Assembly: GCF_010731535.1 (NCBI RefSeq)
Contig: NZ_AP022581.1
Span: forward strand, 3,047,952 to 3,111,951
From: Mycobacterium lacus
Lineage (GTDB): Bacteria; Actinomycetota; Actinomycetes; Mycobacteriales; Mycobacteriaceae
Length of the DNA: 64,000 bases
Direction of reading: 5' to 3'
Below the pieces are notes generated by a model. The model searched no databases, was not told the origin of the DNA, and saw only the letters and a program-made list of their open reading frames with translations. The first letter of the stretch is position 1. Each line of letters begins with the position of its first letter. Both the position numbers and the translations under genes were made by a program. Shown piece by piece: positions 29,801 to 40,759 of this stretch.

Positions 29801-32800
29801 GCCCTTGCCGTTGGCCTCAACGCCGGCGGCGACGGACTGGAAGCACGCATCCAGCAGCGCCGGGTGCACGCGGTAGGCGCCCTGCTGGAAGCGGATCGAA
29901 GCGGGCAGCGCGACCTCCGCCAGCACGGTGCCGCCGCCCGTTTCCGCGGTGTGCGCGGTGGCCAGACCGCTGAACGCGGGACCAAGCTGAATGCCGCGTT
30001 CGACGAACGACTCCCGCAACTGTGCCCCGCTTACCGAGCACGGATGCGTGGTCAGCAGCGCGTTGACGTCGTAGGCGGGTGGCGGACAGTCGTCCTCCAC
30101 GGCGTGCAGTTCCGCGGTGGCGTGCCGGGTGTTTTCGCCGTCCTGGTTGGTCGCCACCGCGAAGTTGACGACGCCTGGCGCAGCCGCCGACGCGACGGCC
30201 TCGATGGGAGTCTGCTCGTCGAGCAACAGCATCGACTCGAAGGCGATGTCGCGGATCTCCCAAGACTGTGTTGGCGCCTCGCCGAAGACCTCCCCGGCCG
30301 CGGCCAGCGCCATCTCGCAGTAGGCGGCCCCGGGGAGGGCGGCCACCTTGTGCACCTGATGATCGTCGAGCCAGGACAACGTCGCGGTACCGACGTAGGT
30401 CTGCCAGACGTGGCGCTCCGGCTCCTCGATCAGCCGCACGTGCGAGCCAAGCAGCGGATGCACCGTGATGGTGCAGGCGCCTTGCGCCTTCTGTTCGTGC
30501 CCGTCGCCTTCGATGAACAACCGACGGTGCGTCCACACCGGTAGCGGCGCATCCACCAGCTGTCCGGCGGGATACAACACCGAAAAGTCCACCGCGGCAC
30601 CCGAGCTGTGCACGTCCGACAGGAGGCCGTGAAGCCCCTGCAGCAACGGTTGCTCCCGCCGCATGGCGGCCAAAGCGACCGCCGACATGTCCAGACTGCG
30701 GGCGGTCTGCTCGACCGCGTGGGTCAGCAGCGGGTGCGGTGACAGCTCCACGAAGACCCGGTGGCCATCCTCCAACGCGGCCTGCACGGCCGCGGCGAAC
30801 TGCACGGTATTGCGCAGGTTTTCCACCCAGTAACGGCCATCGCAGACCGGTCGTTCACGCGGGTCGAACAGGGTCGCCGAGTAGTAGGGAACCTTGGGTG
30901 GCCTCGGGGCTATGTCCGCCAGTGCGGCGGCCAACTCGTCGAGGATGGGGTCGACTTGAGGCGAGTGCGATGCCACGTCGACGGCCACCTCGCGCGCCAT
31001 CACGTCACGCTGCTCCCACCGCGCGACGAGTTCGCGCACCGTGTCTGTGGCGCCGCCGATGACCGTCGACTGTGGTGAGGCCACGACCGAGACCACCACG
31101 TCGTCGATGCCGCGGGCCATGAGTTCCGAGTTCACTTGCTTGGCAGGCAATTCCACCGATCCCATCGCCCCGCCACCGGCGATGCGCAGCATCAGCCGGG
31201 AGCGACGGCAGATGACGCGGGCCCCGTCTTCGAGCGACAGTGCACCCGCGACAACGGCCGCGGCCGCTTCGCCCAGCGAGTGGCCGACAACCGCGCCGGG
31301 CCGCACCCCGTAGGTTGTCTCCATGGTGGCGGCCAGCGCGACCTGCATGGCGAACAGGGTCGGCTGCACCCGGTCAATGCCGGTCACGGTCTGTGGCGCC
31401 GTCATCGCCTCGGTCACCGAGAAACCCGATTCGGCGGCGATCACCGGCTCCAGCGCCGCGACGGTCGCGGCGAACACCGGCTCGCTTGTAAGCAGGTCCG
31501 CGCCCATCCCGGCCCACTGCGACCCCTGCCCGGAAAACACCCACACCGGTCCCCGATCGCCCTGCCCCACCGCGGCCTCGTATCGGGCGTCGCCGTCGGC
31601 AACCTGCCGCAAGCCCTCGGCCAGCTCGGCCGCGCTGCCGGCCGCCACCATGGCGCGCACCGGCCGGTGCGCGCGCCGCCGCGCCAGCGTGTAGGCCAGA
31701 TCCGTTGGCGCCAGGGAGTCCCCGCGGTCTGCCACCCATTCGGCCAGCCGGCGTGCGGTCTGCCGCAACCCGTCGGCGGAGGTGGATGACAACGCGAACA
31801 AGAGCGGGCCCTTCGCCGCCGGTTCCACATGTGCCGGGGGCCCCGCAGGAGCTTGCTCCAGGATGGCGTGGACGTTGGTTCCCGACATCCCGAACGAGGA
31901 CACCGCGGCCCGCCTCGGGGCGCGTTCGCCGACGCCCGACCATTCGGTAATCGCTTGCGGCACAAAAAGTCCCGTCTCGATCCCGGCAACCTCATCGGGC
32001 AGCCGGTTGAAGTGCAGCAGCGGGGGCACCACCCCGTGGCGCAGCGACAAAATCGCCTTGATCAGCCCGACCGCCCCCGCCGCGGCCGTGTTGTGGCCCA
32101 TGTTGCTCTTGGCCGACCCCAGCGCACACCGGGTGCCGACGCCATACACCCGCGCCAGGCTCCGGTATTCGATCGGGTCACCAATCGGTGTGCCGGTGCC
32201 GTGCGCCTCCACCACACCGACCGTTTCGGGCTCAACGCCCGCCGCCGCCAGCGCCGCACGGTAGACGGCGACCTGGGCGTCCTCGGACGGCATCGTGAGC
32301 GTCTCCGTGCGACCGTCCTGATTCGTGGCCGTGCCGCGCACCACCGCGAGGATTTGGTCGCCGTCGGCCAACGCATCCGGCAGGCGCTTGAGCAACACCA
32401 TCGCGCAGCCCTCGGACCGCACAAACCCGTCCGCCTCGGCGTCGAACGAATGGCAGCGACCGGTCGCCGAAAGCATGCCCTGTCCGGACGCCGCCACACT
32501 TGCGTGCGGTTCCAGCAGCACCGCGCAACCGCCGGCCAACGCGAGGTCGCTTTCGCCGTCGTGCAAGCTGCGGCAGGCCAGGTGCACCGCCATCAGACCC
32601 GACGAGCACGCGGTGTCAAATGTCATCGCCGGACCGTGCAGGCCCAGCGCGTGGGCGATCCGCCCGGACGCGACGCTGTTGTTGAGGCCGGTCACCACGT
32701 ATGGGCTCGCCAACCCGCTCGCGCCGTGGGTGAGGATCAGGTAGTCCTCGTGGGTCAGCCCGGTGAACACGGCCGTCGAAGACCCGGCCAACGACGCCGG

Positions 32801-33136
32801 ATCCAGACCGGCGTGCTCGATCGCCTCCCATGCGGTCTCCAGCAACAACCGGTGCTGCGGATCGATCGAGATCGCCTCCCGCTCGCTGATCCCAAAGAAC
32901 TCGGCATCGAATCCGGCGACGTCGTCGAGGAACCCGCCCCACCGCGACACCGTTCGACCGGGAACCCCGGGCTCGGGGTCGTAATAGTCATCTGCGTCCC
33001 AGCGGTCCGCCGGGATCTCGGTGACCAGGTCATCGCCGCGAACCAACGCCGCCCATAGCTTGTCGGGCGAGTCGATCCCCCCGGGGAGCCGACATCCCAT
33101 TCCGATGACCGCAATGGGAGTGACACGTGATTCCAT
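26822..33136 (-). CDS. mas: Mycocerosic acid synthase
   Basis: Iterative type I PKS that elongates fatty acyl starters with methylmalonyl-CoA to make multimethyl-branched mycocerosic acids. It has 2,104 residues with the full KS-AT-DH-ER-KR-ACP set: KS about 8-420 (FDTACSSGL, Cys near 176), AT about 530-830 (GHSLGE, specificity site VASH, methylmalonyl type), DH about 880-1150 ([10 protein letters not shown], with Lys at the usual Gly position; partner HPALLD intact), ER about 1415-1740 (GVGQAA), KR about 1764-1990 (GGLGGLG, Tyr in QGAYAAAN) and ACP (Ser near 2053, YGLDSL). Start ATG at 33136, first gene of a minus-strand operon with a methyltransferase and a WS/DGAT gene. Divergent from fadD28, which activates fatty acids for this pathway. 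Confidence 0.96.
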   Translation of the reverse strand: MESRVTPIAVIGMGCRLPGGIDSPDKLWAALVRGDDLVTEIPADRWDADDYYDPEPGVPGRTVSRWGGFLDDVAGFDAEFFGISEREAISIDPQHRLLLETAWEAIEHAGLDPASLAGSSTAVFTGLTHEDYLILTHGASGLASPYVVTGLNNSVASGRIAHALGLHGPAMTFDTACSSGLMAVHLACRSLHDGESDLALAGGCAVLLEPHASVAASGQGMLSATGRCHSFDAEADGFVRSEGCAMVLLKRLPDALADGDQILAVVRGTATNQDGRTETLTMPSEDAQVAVYRAALAAAGVEPETVGVVEAHGTGTPIGDPIEYRSLARVYGVGTRCALGSAKSNMGHNTAAAGAVGLIKAILSLRHGVVPPLLHFNRLPDEVAGIETGLFVPQAITEWSGVGERAPRRAAVSSFGMSGTNVHAILEQAPAGPPAHVEPAAKGPLLFALSSTSADGLRQTARRLAEWVADRGDSLAPTDLAYTLARRRAHRPVRAMVAAGSAAELAEGLRQVADGDARYEAAVGQGDRGPVWVFSGQGSQWAGMGADLLTSEPVFAATVAALEPVIAAESGFSVTEAMTAPQTVTGIDRVQPTLFAMQVALAATMETTYGVRPGAVVGHSLGEAAAAVVAGALSLEDGARVICRRSRLMLRIAGGGAMGSVELPAKQVNSELMARGIDDVVVSVVASPQSTVIGGATDTVRELVARWEQRDVMAREVAVDVASHSPQVDPILDELAAALADIAPRPPKVPYYSATLFDPRERPVCDGRYWVENLRNTVQFAAAVQAALEDGHRVFVELSPHPLLTHAVEQTARSLDMSAVALAAMRREQPLLQGLHGLLSDVHSSGAAVDFSVLYPAGQLVDAPLPVWTHRRLFIEGDGHEQKAQGACTITVHPLLGSHVRLIEEPERHVWQTYVGTATLSWLDDHQVHKVAALPGAAYCEMALAAAGEVFGEAPTQSWEIRDIAFESMLLLDEQTPIEAVASAAAPGVVNFAVATNQDGENTRHATAELHAVEDDCPPPAYDVNALLTTHPCSVSGAQLRESFVERGIQLGPAFSGLATAHTAETGGGTVLAEVALPASIRFQQGAYRVHPALLDACFQSVAAGVEANGKGGLLLPLGVRRLRAYGSTRNAHYCYARVTTVDATGGEADLDVLDENGAVLLAVRGLRMGTGTTESGERDRVLSERLLTLAWQQRALPDATHDEAGSWLLIDASGADDMLATALTDALKSQGPQGTECANLHWPVEADPAAGLERLTSQLRARPVDGVVILCGPGAGEPDEASLLQGREQVRHLVRITRELAELEGELPRLFVVTRQAQVVRPKDQVNLEQAGLRGLLRVISSEHPLLRTTLVDVDEHTDAEQVARQLLGGSDEDETAWRNGEWYTARLCPSPLSHDERHTAIVDHERDNMRMQIRTPGDLQTLELAACDRIPPGPGQIEVAVTMSTINFADVLIAFGKFPIIDDRQPQLGMDFVGVVTAVGENVTDHQVGDRVGGFAEGGCWRSFLTCDANLAITLPPTLTDEQAAASATANATAWYGLHDLAGIKAGDRVLIHSATGGVGQAAIAIARHAGAQIFATAGSPKKRALLHDMGIEHVYDSRSIEFAEQIRRDTDGYGVDIVLNSLTGAAQRAGLELLSFGGRFVEIGKADVYGNTRLGLYPFRRGLTFYYVDLALMSVVQPDRVRELLGTVFKLTADGVLAAPQCTHYPLADAATAVRAMSNAEHTGKLLLDVPRGGRSSVVVPPDQAPVFRSDGAYIITGGLGGLGLYFASKLAAANGGAGCGRIVLTARNQPNPKARQTIERLCRSGADIVVECGNIAEADTADRLVSAATATGLPLRGVLHAAAVVEDATLTNITDELIDRDWAPKVYGSWNLHRATIGQPLDWFCLFSSGAALLGSPGQGAYAAANSWVDAFAQWRRAQGLPASAIAWGAWGEVGRATFLAEGGEIMIAPDEGAFAFETLLRYDRTYTGYIPIIGAPWLPDLVRRSPWGEMFASTGQSTRGPSKFRTELNALPQDEWPGRLRRLIVEQASVILRRTVDADRPFIEYGLDSLGMLEMRTHVETETGIRLSPKVIATHNTARALAQHLADTLAEEEAQPAAS

Positions 33137-33616
33137 CGCTCTTTGTTCCTCGTCTCAGCTCAACCGGTGTTACCCGACAACGTGACCGAATTTTCGATGC
33201 GGGCAACGGAATGGCGCAGCGCCGCTCTGACAACCCCCAATCCGGGCTCACCCGGATCTCGACACCATAGGCAGGTCTCGGAGAGCCAAGCTTAGACGCC
33301 CCGATGGGCAGCGGAGGACAAAAGCAGTGAATTCCCAGCTTGGGGCCAGGTCGAGGCGGTTGAGCCGGGGAAACGGCGTCGGCGACCGTGCCGCACGGTG
33401 GGATGCGCTCCCCGGTTGCCGGGACGATGGTCGCGGCGGCCCACATGGCGGGCGGTCTGGCCCGTCGCAGGAGGGCTGAAGACCCCCAATCCGGCTGAAC
33501 AAAAGTTGCCCAGCTAGGGTCCATATCCGTTGCACGCCACGACCCCGTCGACGCTTCAGCTCGGATTCGACGAAGACCTGCGACGACGCCCGAACCAGGC
33601 CGGTACCGTGATGGCC
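33137..33616. promoter_or_regulatory. Divergent mas/fadD28 intergenic region
   Basis: This 480-bp gap separates the mas and fadD28 start codons and must hold both promoters. For fadD28 a TANNNT-type minus-10, TAGGGT, is seen at 33515-33520, about 97 bp before the ATG; no good minus-35 is visible. A 12-base direct repeat CCCCCAATCCGG occurs at 33234-33245 and again at 33483-33494, flanking the region. An open TTG-started extension of the fadD28 frame from 33530 exists but looks unlike coding sequence of the family. No other gene is seen. Confidence 0.5.
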
Positions 33617-35371
33617 ATGAGTGTGCGTTCCCTTCCCGCTGCGCTGCGTGCGTGCGCCCGGCTGCAGCCCAATGACCCAGCGTTCACGTTCATGAATTAC
33701 GAACAGGACTGGGCCGGCGTTGCGGAGAGCCTGACGTGGTCGCAGCTGTATCGGCGAACGCTGAACATGGCACGGGAGCTGAGCCGTTGCGGCTCGGCGG
33801 GTGATCGCGTGGTGATCTTGGCGCCGCAAGGGCTCGAATACATCGTCGCCTTTCTCGGCGCATTGCAGGCTGGCCGGATCGCGGTTCCGCTTTCGGTTCC
33901 ACAGGGCGGCGCCAGCGATGAACGTGCCGACTCGGTCCTGCTGGATGCGGCGCCGGTTGCCGTCCTCACGACCTCGTCGGTCATCGACGACGTGGCCCAG
34001 CATGTTAAGGCGCGGTCCGGCGCGACCGCCCCGTCGATCATCGAAGTCGACCGGCTGGATCTGGACTCTCCGAATGGATCCGGCGCCGTCCAGGACAATT
34101 TCCCAACGACGGCGTACTTGCAATACACGTCCGGATCGACCCGCGAACCGGCCGGCGTGATCCTCTCCCACCAGAATCTTCGGACCAATTTCGAACAGCT
34201 GATGTCGGGGTACTTCGCGGACACCGACGGGATCGCGCCGCCGGACTCGACGCTGGTCTCGTGGCTGCCCTTCTACCACGACATGGGTTTGGTTCTGGGA
34301 ATTTGCGCCCCGATTCTGGGCGGATATCAATCGGTGCTCACCAGTCCGGTGGCGTTCCTGCAACGCCCGGCCCGCTGGATGCAGATGATGGCCAGCAGCC
34401 CGCACGCTTTCTCGGCCGCACCGAACTTCGCCTTCGAATTGGCGGCCAAGAAAGTGGCCGACGACGACATGGCCGGGCTTGATCTGGGCAATGTACTCAC
34501 CATCCTCAGCGGTAGCGAGCGGGTGCAGCCCGCGACGCTCAAGCGCTTCGCCGACCGCTTCGCCCGCTTCAACCTGCGTGAGCAGGTGATCCGACCCTCG
34601 TACGGCCTGGCCGAAGCAACGGTGTACGTGGCGACCAGCAGGCCGGGTCTACCGCCGGAACTCGTCGGCTTCGAGGCGCAGAGTTTGTCCGCCGGCCAGG
34701 CTCAGCGGAGCGCAAGCGGCGACGCCACGCCACTGGTCAGCTACGTTGTGCCGCAATCGCCGATCGTGCGGATCGTCGATCCCGATGCCCGCACGGAGTG
34801 TGCGGACGGAACGGTCGGCGAGATCTGGGTGCACGGCGACAACGTCGCCGTGGGCTATTGGCGGAAGCCCGAGGAGAGTGAGCGCACTTTCGGTGCAAGG
34901 ATCGTCACCCCTTCGCAGGGCACGCCCGAAGGCCCTTGGCTGCGGACGGGGGATTCCGGTTTCGTCGACGACGGCCAATTGTTCATCATCGGCCGGATCA
35001 AGGATCTCTTGATCGTGTACGGCCGCAACCACTCTCCCGACGACATCGAGGCGACGATCCAGGAGATCACCCGAAGCCGCTGCGCGGCCATATCGGTTCC
35101 CGGTGATCGCAGCACCGAGAAGCTGGTCGCCATCATTGAACTGCGGAACCGTGGCGGCGAATCGGACCGGGATGCCGGCACTTTCAAGGACAGGCTGGGC
35201 GCCATCAAGCGGGAAGTCACCTCGGCGTTGTCCAATTCGCACGGCCTGCGCGTCGCGGATCTGGTGCTAGTAGCGCCCGGCTCGATCCCGACCACCACCA
35301 GCGGCAAGGTCCGACGACAGGCGTGCGTTGAGCAGTATCGGCAAGACCAGTTCGCCCGCCTGGACGTTTAG
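33617..35371 (+). CDS. fadD28: FadD28-type long-chain fatty acyl-AMP ligase
   Basis: Fatty acyl-AMP ligase that activates fatty acids as adenylates and loads them on Mas for mycocerosic acid synthesis. It has 584 residues, near the 580 of M. tuberculosis. Adenylate-forming motifs are visible: [12 protein letters not shown] near residue 173, [12 protein letters not shown] near 215, [14 protein letters not shown] near 325, LRTGDSGFV near 440 and [11 protein letters not shown] near 460. The ATG at 33617 begins [12 protein letters not shown], as in FadD28, rather than the upstream TTG. The stop TAG is followed by a 1-bp gap and the mmpL7 GTG, so the two are probably co-translated. Confidence 0.94.
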   Translation: MSVRSLPAALRACARLQPNDPAFTFMNYEQDWAGVAESLTWSQLYRRTLNMARELSRCGSAGDRVVILAPQGLEYIVAFLGALQAGRIAVPLSVPQGGASDERADSVLLDAAPVAVLTTSSVIDDVAQHVKARSGATAPSIIEVDRLDLDSPNGSGAVQDNFPTTAYLQYTSGSTREPAGVILSHQNLRTNFEQLMSGYFADTDGIAPPDSTLVSWLPFYHDMGLVLGICAPILGGYQSVLTSPVAFLQRPARWMQMMASSPHAFSAAPNFAFELAAKKVADDDMAGLDLGNVLTILSGSERVQPATLKRFADRFARFNLREQVIRPSYGLAEATVYVATSRPGLPPELVGFEAQSLSAGQAQRSASGDATPLVSYVVPQSPIVRIVDPDARTECADGTVGEIWVHGDNVAVGYWRKPEESERTFGARIVTPSQGTPEGPWLRTGDSGFVDDGQLFIIGRIKDLLIVYGRNHSPDDIEATIQEITRSRCAAISVPGDRSTEKLVAIIELRNRGGESDRDAGTFKDRLGAIKREVTSALSNSHGLRVADLVLVAPGSIPTTTSGKVRRQACVEQYRQDQFARLDV

Positions 35372-35372
35372 C

Positions 35373-38096
35373 GTGCCGGCCGACGGTAGTCATAGGTCAT
35401 CCCGGCTCGCCAACCTCCTCGTCGTCGCCGCCTGGATTTCGGTGGCGGTGATCGCGAACGTGATTCTCGCGCTGACCCAGGGGAAAGCAAGCGATGCCGG
35501 CTCGGCGCTCCTGCCCCGGGATGCCACGACGGCCGCCGTCACCGGACGCATCGCGAAGGCCTTCCCGGGCACCGGCACCAACGCCATCGCCTACCTGCTG
35601 CTGGACGGCCACGACACGCTTGGGCCTGCGGACCAGCCGTACTACGACGCCGTCGTTGCCGCCCTGCGCGCCGACACCCGCCACGTGGGATCCGTCCTCG
35701 ACCTGTGGTCGGATCCCCTCACCGCCCCGCTGGGAACCGGCCCCGACGGCCGGTCGGGTATCGCGATGGTGTGGCTGGTCGGCGAGGCGGGGAGCGCCCA
35801 AGCGCACCAATCGCTCGACGCCGCACGATCGGTCGTGGGTAAGGTGCCGCTGCATCCGGGGCTGCGCGCCCGCATTGTGGTCCCGGCGAGCACCAGCGGC
35901 ATGCCTATGCACATGAGCGCGTGGCAGGGCGCCGCGATTGTGACCGCCGCGGCGCTGATCGCCGTCCTGCTGCTGCTGCGAGCGCGGCAGCCCAGGATCG
36001 TTATGGGGATCGCGCTGCTGACCGCTGGGCTATCGCTCGCGGTGGCGTGGCCGCTCGCCGCGGTGGTGCGCGGCGACCACGGGGGCAGCATGTCGGTGTT
36101 CGCGGTGACCGTGGCCGCGGTCCTGGCGATCGCCACGATCACCACATCCGCGATGCTGGTTGTCCGGCTCCGGCCCGGCGCAGGCTGCTACCGTGACGCG
36201 CTGCCCGCGTTAGCCCTGCCCGGGGCGTGCGTCGCGATGCTGACCGCTCCCCTGCTGCTGGCCCGAACCCCGGCGCTGCACAGCGTCGGCACGGCCGCAC
36301 TGGGTGTCGTTGTGGCACTTGCCGCCTCGTTGACGCTGCTGCCCGCCCTGCTCGGGATCGCGGGGCCGTCATCGCAGCCGTCGTCGGGAGCCGGCGGTGC
36401 CGCCCAGACACCCGCGCTGTCGATGTCGCGCGCGGCCGTCGTCACCGCCGTCGTGTTGGCGATCTGCGCGCTGCCCGTCGTCGGGATGCGGTGGGGTATC
36501 AGCGAGAACCCAACGAATCCGGCCGGGACCGGCAGCGCGCGGTTGTTCCCCGGGACTTCGCCGCCCGACGTGGTGGTGATCGAGGCCGTCCGCGACCTTC
36601 GGGACCCGGCCGGGCTCATCGCCATAGACCAGGCCAGCCACCGTTTGATGGAAATTCCCGGCGTGCGCAGGGTGCAGTCGGCGGCATGGCCGGCCGGTAT
36701 CCCGTGGGCCGATGCCTCGCTGACCTCCGCTGCCGGACGGCTCAGCGATCAGCTGGATCGCGGGGCCGGGAATTTCATGCCGCAGGTGAATGCGATCAAG
36801 TCGATGCGGTCGATGGTCGATCAGATGACCGGCGCGGTCAACGAGCTGGAAAAGAGCGTGAACCTCGGTCTTGCCGGGGCGGCCCAAATCCAGCAGAACG
36901 TCGATGTCCTGCTCTCCGGCACGCGAAACATCAAGGGCATGACCGTGGAGTTGTCGGGATACCTGGACCCGGTGCGCGGCTGGATGGACGGGGTCGAGAA
37001 CTGTCCCGCCGACCAGCTGTGCTCGGCGGTGCGCAAGGTCGTTGGTCCCGTCGACAGGGTGGTCGGCGACGTGGCGTTGCTGTCGGATGGCGCGGACCGC
37101 ATCGCCGAGGTGTCGCGCAGAACAATGGGCGCCTTCGCCTCCGCACCGCACGTCGTGGCGGAAATGAAGTCGGTGCTGGCGCAGCTGCGCTCCTTTGTGC
37201 CCAGCCTGGAAACAACCATCCAGGACACCCTCCCGCAGCTCGTGCAGGTGTCGGCGTTCCTCAAGAGTCTCAGCACCGATTTCGCCGATACCGGCGAGGG
37301 CGGCTTCTATTTATCTAGGAAGGCGCTGGCGGATCCGTCGTACCAGCACGTGCGGCAGACGATGTTTTCGTCGGACGGAACGGTGACCCGCCTGTTCGTT
37401 TATTCCGACGGCAACAGACTCGGTCTGGATACCGCGGCGCGCGTGCGGCAGCTCGAAATCGCGGTCGGCAAGGCGGCGAAGTACGGAAGCCTCCTGGACA
37501 GTGAGATGACCGTGAGCGGAGGCGCGCACGTGGCCACGGCCGTCCGCGGCGCCCTCACCCACGATGCCGTGCTACTGGCGGTCATGACGCTCGCGGTGGC
37601 GGTCCTGGTCGGCATGTGGCGCGGCGCGGTCGGTGGCCTGGTGGTCGGTCTCGCGGTGCTGGCCTCCTACCTCGCCGCGCTGGGGATCGCGGTCGCGCTG
37701 TGGCAGTACCTCCTGGGTCGCGAGCTGCACGCCTCGGTGCCGCTGGTGGCGTTCGCCCTCCTCGCCGCGTGCGGCGTGCCGTATCTCCTGGCCCTTGGGG
37801 CCGCGCGCACCGACGCGGGATCTGCGGGCACCGTGTCGGTTCGCGGCGCCGTCGCCCCGCTCGTGGCGCTTGGTGCCGCGTTGGGCTTGGGGCTGGTGCT
37901 GGTGTCGGGCGGTTCCTTCAGCGCCCTCGGTCAGCTCGGTGCCGTTCTCGTGATCGGGGTGGGTGCGCTGACCGCGGTGGCGCACGTATGCAATCCGGGC
38001 GCGATCCACGACCGCAATCAGCGACCCACCGCCACCGCGTCGGCCGCAGCGCTCATCAATCTACGTTCACGGGTTCGTTCCATTTGGACAACGTGA
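35373..38096 (+). CDS. mmpL7: MmpL7-type RND lipid transporter
   Basis: Inner-membrane RND-superfamily protein required to translocate PDIM and PGL. From the GTG at 35373 it has 907 residues (920 in M. tuberculosis). Visible are a first transmembrane helix near residues 13-33, a first periplasmic domain, a helix bundle near 190-340 and 370-390, a large second periplasmic domain near 390-720 that includes the NELEKSVN helical region, and a C-terminal helix bundle near 725-885. The GTG was chosen because it directly follows the fadD28 stop; the ATG-like extension to 35328 would overlap fadD28. The last 14 codons overlap the convergent lppX gene by 41 bp, an unusual arrangement. Confidence 0.93.
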   Translation: MPADGSHRSSRLANLLVVAAWISVAVIANVILALTQGKASDAGSALLPRDATTAAVTGRIAKAFPGTGTNAIAYLLLDGHDTLGPADQPYYDAVVAALRADTRHVGSVLDLWSDPLTAPLGTGPDGRSGIAMVWLVGEAGSAQAHQSLDAARSVVGKVPLHPGLRARIVVPASTSGMPMHMSAWQGAAIVTAAALIAVLLLLRARQPRIVMGIALLTAGLSLAVAWPLAAVVRGDHGGSMSVFAVTVAAVLAIATITTSAMLVVRLRPGAGCYRDALPALALPGACVAMLTAPLLLARTPALHSVGTAALGVVVALAASLTLLPALLGIAGPSSQPSSGAGGAAQTPALSMSRAAVVTAVVLAICALPVVGMRWGISENPTNPAGTGSARLFPGTSPPDVVVIEAVRDLRDPAGLIAIDQASHRLMEIPGVRRVQSAAWPAGIPWADASLTSAAGRLSDQLDRGAGNFMPQVNAIKSMRSMVDQMTGAVNELEKSVNLGLAGAAQIQQNVDVLLSGTRNIKGMTVELSGYLDPVRGWMDGVENCPADQLCSAVRKVVGPVDRVVGDVALLSDGADRIAEVSRRTMGAFASAPHVVAEMKSVLAQLRSFVPSLETTIQDTLPQLVQVSAFLKSLSTDFADTGEGGFYLSRKALADPSYQHVRQTMFSSDGTVTRLFVYSDGNRLGLDTAARVRQLEIAVGKAAKYGSLLDSEMTVSGGAHVATAVRGALTHDAVLLAVMTLAVAVLVGMWRGAVGGLVVGLAVLASYLAALGIAVALWQYLLGRELHASVPLVAFALLAACGVPYLLALGAARTDAGSAGTVSVRGAVAPLVALGAALGLGLVLVSGGSFSALGQLGAVLVIGVGALTAVAHVCNPGAIHDRNQRPTATASAAALINLRSRVRSIWTT

Positions 38097-38751
38097 CCTC
38101 GACGGAGCCCGGGCCGAGGTCCACACGTGCCTTAACGAGGCGGTGCGAACCGTCCTGGGCAATCCACACGGTCGCCGGCCTGGGGTTTCTGGCACCGGGA
38201 TCCAGGATCTTGACGGCGTCCGTTGGCAGAGTTCCCGCGATTTTGGTGGTGGCAATTCCGCCGATAACCTCGGTGCCTTGCGATTGCAGGTTGGTGACAC
38301 CCTCCAGCAACTTCGTCACACCGTTGATGGGGTCGATGAGGCGCGAGGCCGACAGCTCGGACACGGAGCCGAGATTGCTCCAATCGTCGAACAGTTTCAC
38401 CGAGATGTTGTCGTCCTTTACCCGGAAAGGAACACCCGCCTCGTCGTTATAGGTGCACACGCCCTTTGCCGCGAGCGGGTTGGCCCGCACATCGACGTCG
38501 GCAGTGCTGATGCCGAGCATGCTGTCGACTTTCCCCGTTGTGCGGATCGCCAGATGCGCGCTGGTCAAAGCCTTTGTCGCGTCAAGTGACTGCCTGATCT
38601 CGGCAACAAGAGCCGGGTCGGCCGTCGTGCTGACCGACGGATGCGTCTCGGCAGCGGGTTTGTCAGCGGAGCAGCCCGATAGCCACAGCGCCAGGCAGAC
38701 GCCCAGCGCCACCAGAACCGCGGACCTCACCGCCGATTTTCGATCGTTCAT
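38056..38751 (-). CDS. lppX: LppX-type lipoprotein, PDIM carrier
   Basis: Exported lipoprotein of the LppX/LprG family, which carries lipids through the periplasm and is needed for PDIM surface delivery. It has 231 residues against 233 in M. tuberculosis. The signal peptide is clear: basic [10 protein letters not shown], hydrophobic [13 protein letters not shown], and lipobox LSGC with the lipidated Cys near residue 27. The mature part has the LppX_LprAFG features, for example [12 protein letters not shown] and [15 protein letters not shown]. The 3' end overlaps mmpL7 by 41 bp in the opposite direction. The upstream gap leads into an IS200/IS605 element. Confidence 0.94.
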   Translation of the reverse strand: MNDRKSAVRSAVLVALGVCLALWLSGCSADKPAAETHPSVSTTADPALVAEIRQSLDATKALTSAHLAIRTTGKVDSMLGISTADVDVRANPLAAKGVCTYNDEAGVPFRVKDDNISVKLFDDWSNLGSVSELSASRLIDPINGVTKLLEGVTNLQSQGTEVIGGIATTKIAGTLPTDAVKILDPGARNPRPATVWIAQDGSHRLVKARVDLGPGSVEVTLSKWNEPVNVD

Positions 38752-39044
38752 TGCTCACCCACCTCGATGATGTTCGCCCATGCCGTCGCGAGCGGGACGA
38801 CCAGTACGACGTTCACCCGGTTGGGCGCCCTGCACCACGCATTCTCCCGCCAGCACCATTCGCAACGCGTCATCGACAAACCCGGCCAAGAAAAGATTCG
38901 GTGCGTCCACAGTTGGCCCGAACATCGCGAGCTTGCTGGCGTTCACGATCGTATCGTGTAGCCGGCATGGCTGTCGCACACCCGGCCAACGTTCGTTCGG
39001 GCCACACCCAGCCCGGCGAATTGGCAAGCGCTTCCCATCAGTGC
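38752..39044. other. Gap between lppX and the IS element
   Basis: About 290 bp upstream of lppX and before the left end of the IS200/IS605 element. It should contain the lppX promoter. A minus-strand frame through 38755-39027 has some protein-like composition, but no start signal or recognisable motif, and is not called. The short palindromic stretch CGATCGTATCG lies near 38946. Confidence 0.4.
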
Positions 39045-39055
39045 GCCCCGGGGGA

Positions 39056-39075
39056 CCGGCGGGTTTAGCCGTCGG
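39056..39075 (+). repeat. IS left-end subterminal hairpin
   Basis: CCGGCGG at 39056-39062 and CCGTCGG at 39069-39075 form a 7-bp stem with one G-U pair around a 6-base loop. It lies 68 bp upstream of the tnpA ATG and shares its right arm with the right-end hairpin. In IS200/IS605 elements TnpA recognises such imperfect palindromes. Confidence 0.6.
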
Positions 39076-39143
39076 GGGAGTCGTGGCGGGTGATCGGCGG
39101 CGGTTGGCGGGTTTTGTCGGTCCCGTTTCGTAAAGTGCGTCGC

Positions 39144-39554
39144 ATGGCAGGTCAGCGGTTTCGTTGCACGCCGGGAGGCGTGTGTTGGCTGAGGCTGCAT
39201 CTGGTGTGGTATCCGAAGTACCGGCGCCGGGTGTTGGGCGGGTGGGTCGCCCGCCGCCTGGACGAGCGGATCGTGCAGATCGCCGACGAGCACGGTTGGC
39301 AGATCGTGGCTCACGAAGTGATGCCCGATCACATGCACCTGTTCGTGCAGGTCGGACCTAGCGACTCGCCAGCGGCGGTGGTACGGGCGTTCAACGGGCG
39401 CACGGCGCGGGTGGTGCGGGCTGAGTTTCCGTACGTACGTTGGTTGGCGACGGTGTTGTGGTCGCCGTCGTATTTCGCCGCGTCGGTCGGCTACGTGTCG
39501 AAGACGACGGTGCGCGGCTACATCGAGCACCAGTCGGACGCGGCGGCGGCATGA
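39144..39554 (+). CDS. tnpA: IS200/IS605 TnpA, Y1 (HUH) transposase
   Basis: Single-strand DNA transposase of 136 residues, the normal size for the family. The HUH metal-binding motif is seen as MPDHMHLFVQ near residue 58, and the catalytic Tyr lies in the C-terminal FAASVGYVSKTT helix near residue 118. The ATG at 39144 gives family length; an in-frame GTG at 39090 would add an atypical extension overlapping the end region. The stop overlaps tnpB by ATGA. The frame appears intact, so the enzyme may be functional. Confidence 0.88.
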   Translation: MAGQRFRCTPGGVCWLRLHLVWYPKYRRRVLGGWVARRLDERIVQIADEHGWQIVAHEVMPDHMHLFVQVGPSDSPAAVVRAFNGRTARVVRAEFPYVRWLATVLWSPSYFAASVGYVSKTTVRGYIEHQSDAAAA

Positions 39555-40732
39555 GACGCGCTTACGTGTTCCGTCTGCGCCCGACGGCGCGCCAGCATGT
39601 GGCGTTGGCCGCGTGTGTGGATTCCCACCGCGAGTTGTATAACGCTGCCCTGCAGGAGCGCCGGGACGCATGGGCGCACAGCAAGACGGGGATCAACTAC
39701 GGTGATCAGTCTGCGCAGCTGTCCGAGATCCGCAGTATGCGACCGGATCAGGCGCAATGGTCGTTTTCCTCGCAGCAGGCCGCGTTGCGGCGGTTGAACA
39801 AGGCGTTTGCCGGGTTCTTCCGCCGCGTCAAAGCTGGGCGGACGCCGGGGTATCCGCGCTTTAAAGGGAAGGCCCGCTTCGACAGCGTGCAGTGGCCCAA
39901 AGACGGTGACGGTGCTCGCTGGCTACCCGATCAACGGCGGGTGTATCTGCAAGGCATCGGGCAGGTGAAGGTGCATCTGCACCGTCAGGTCCAGGGCAGG
40001 GTCAAGACGATCCAGGTCTAACGCCAGGGCCGGCGCTGGATGCTGGTGTTGTCCTGTGATGAGGTGCCGACCAGGCCGTTGCCGGCGACCGGCGCCCAGG
40101 CCGGTATCGACGTCGGGGTGGTGACGTATGCGACGCTCTCCGATGGCACCGAGGTCGCCAATCCGCGGTGGGCACGTCAGGAGGCCGGCCGGGTGCAGGT
40201 GGCCCAGCAGCGACTACAGCGCGCTCAACGCGGCTCCAATAACCGGGTCGCTCGCCGGGAGACGGTGGCGGCGCGGCACCGTAAGATCGCCAACCGGCGC
40301 AAGGACTTTCACCACAAACAGGCCAGTGAACTCGCGGCCCGCTACGACCTGCTGGTGGTGGAGGACCTCAAGATTGCGAATATGCTGCGCCGAGCGAAGC
40401 CGAAACCTGACCCGGACAACCCGCAACAGCTCCTCCCCAATGGGGCCCGAGCGAAGTCTGGAGTCAACCGATCAATCAGTGACGCTGGCTGGGGTCAGTT
40501 CGTCTCGATACTGCGCGCCAAAGCGGAAGACGCTGGGCGCACCTGGATCGAGGTAGACCCCCGGCACACCTCCGACGGGTGTGAGTGTTGCGGTCACGCA
40601 GCGCCCGAGAATCGCGTCAGCCAAGCGGAATTTGTCTGCCAACGCTGCGGTCACGCCGCACCGGCAGACCAACACGCCGCACGCAACATACTCAGGGCTG
40701 GACTGGCCCTACACGCCGCAACCGCAGCGTAA
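39551..40732 (+). pseudogene. tnpB: IS605 TnpB, RNA-guided nuclease family, interrupted by one in-frame stop
   Basis: TnpB-family protein, ancestor type of Cas12, readable in one frame for 393 codons apart from a TAA at 40019-40021. The break falls inside VKTIQV-stop-RQGRRWMLVL, where homologues usually have a basic residue, so a single nonsense change explains it. RuvC-type acidic residues remain: Asp in GIDVGV, Glu in VVEDLKI, and Asp in APADQHAARN. The zinc finger keeps its CxxC pairs (CECCGH and CQRCGH). The product would be split into about 156 and about 230 residues unless the stop is read through or restart occurs at the ATG near 40040. Confidence 0.85.
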
Positions 40733-40738
40733 AAGAAG

Positions 40739-40759
40739 CCGACGGCTTCCAGCCGTCGG
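40739..40759 (+). repeat. IS right-end hairpin (part of TnpB guide-RNA region)
   Basis: Perfect 8-bp inverted repeat CCGACGGC (40739-40746) and GCCGTCGG (40752-40759) with a 5-base loop, 6 bp after the tnpB stop. In this family the tnpB 3' end plus this right end is transcribed as the omega/reRNA scaffold, and the adjacent flank serves as guide. That function is inferred from family knowledge, not shown here. Confidence 0.7.

Noticed and set aside
33530..33616. TTG-started 29-residue extension of fadD28
   Set aside because: Not family-like, and it would swallow the region expected for the leader; the ATG at 33617 matches the known FadD28 start.
38755..39027. Minus-strand frame upstream of lppX with some protein-like stretches
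   Set aside because: No plausible start or known family, and it runs into the IS left-end region.
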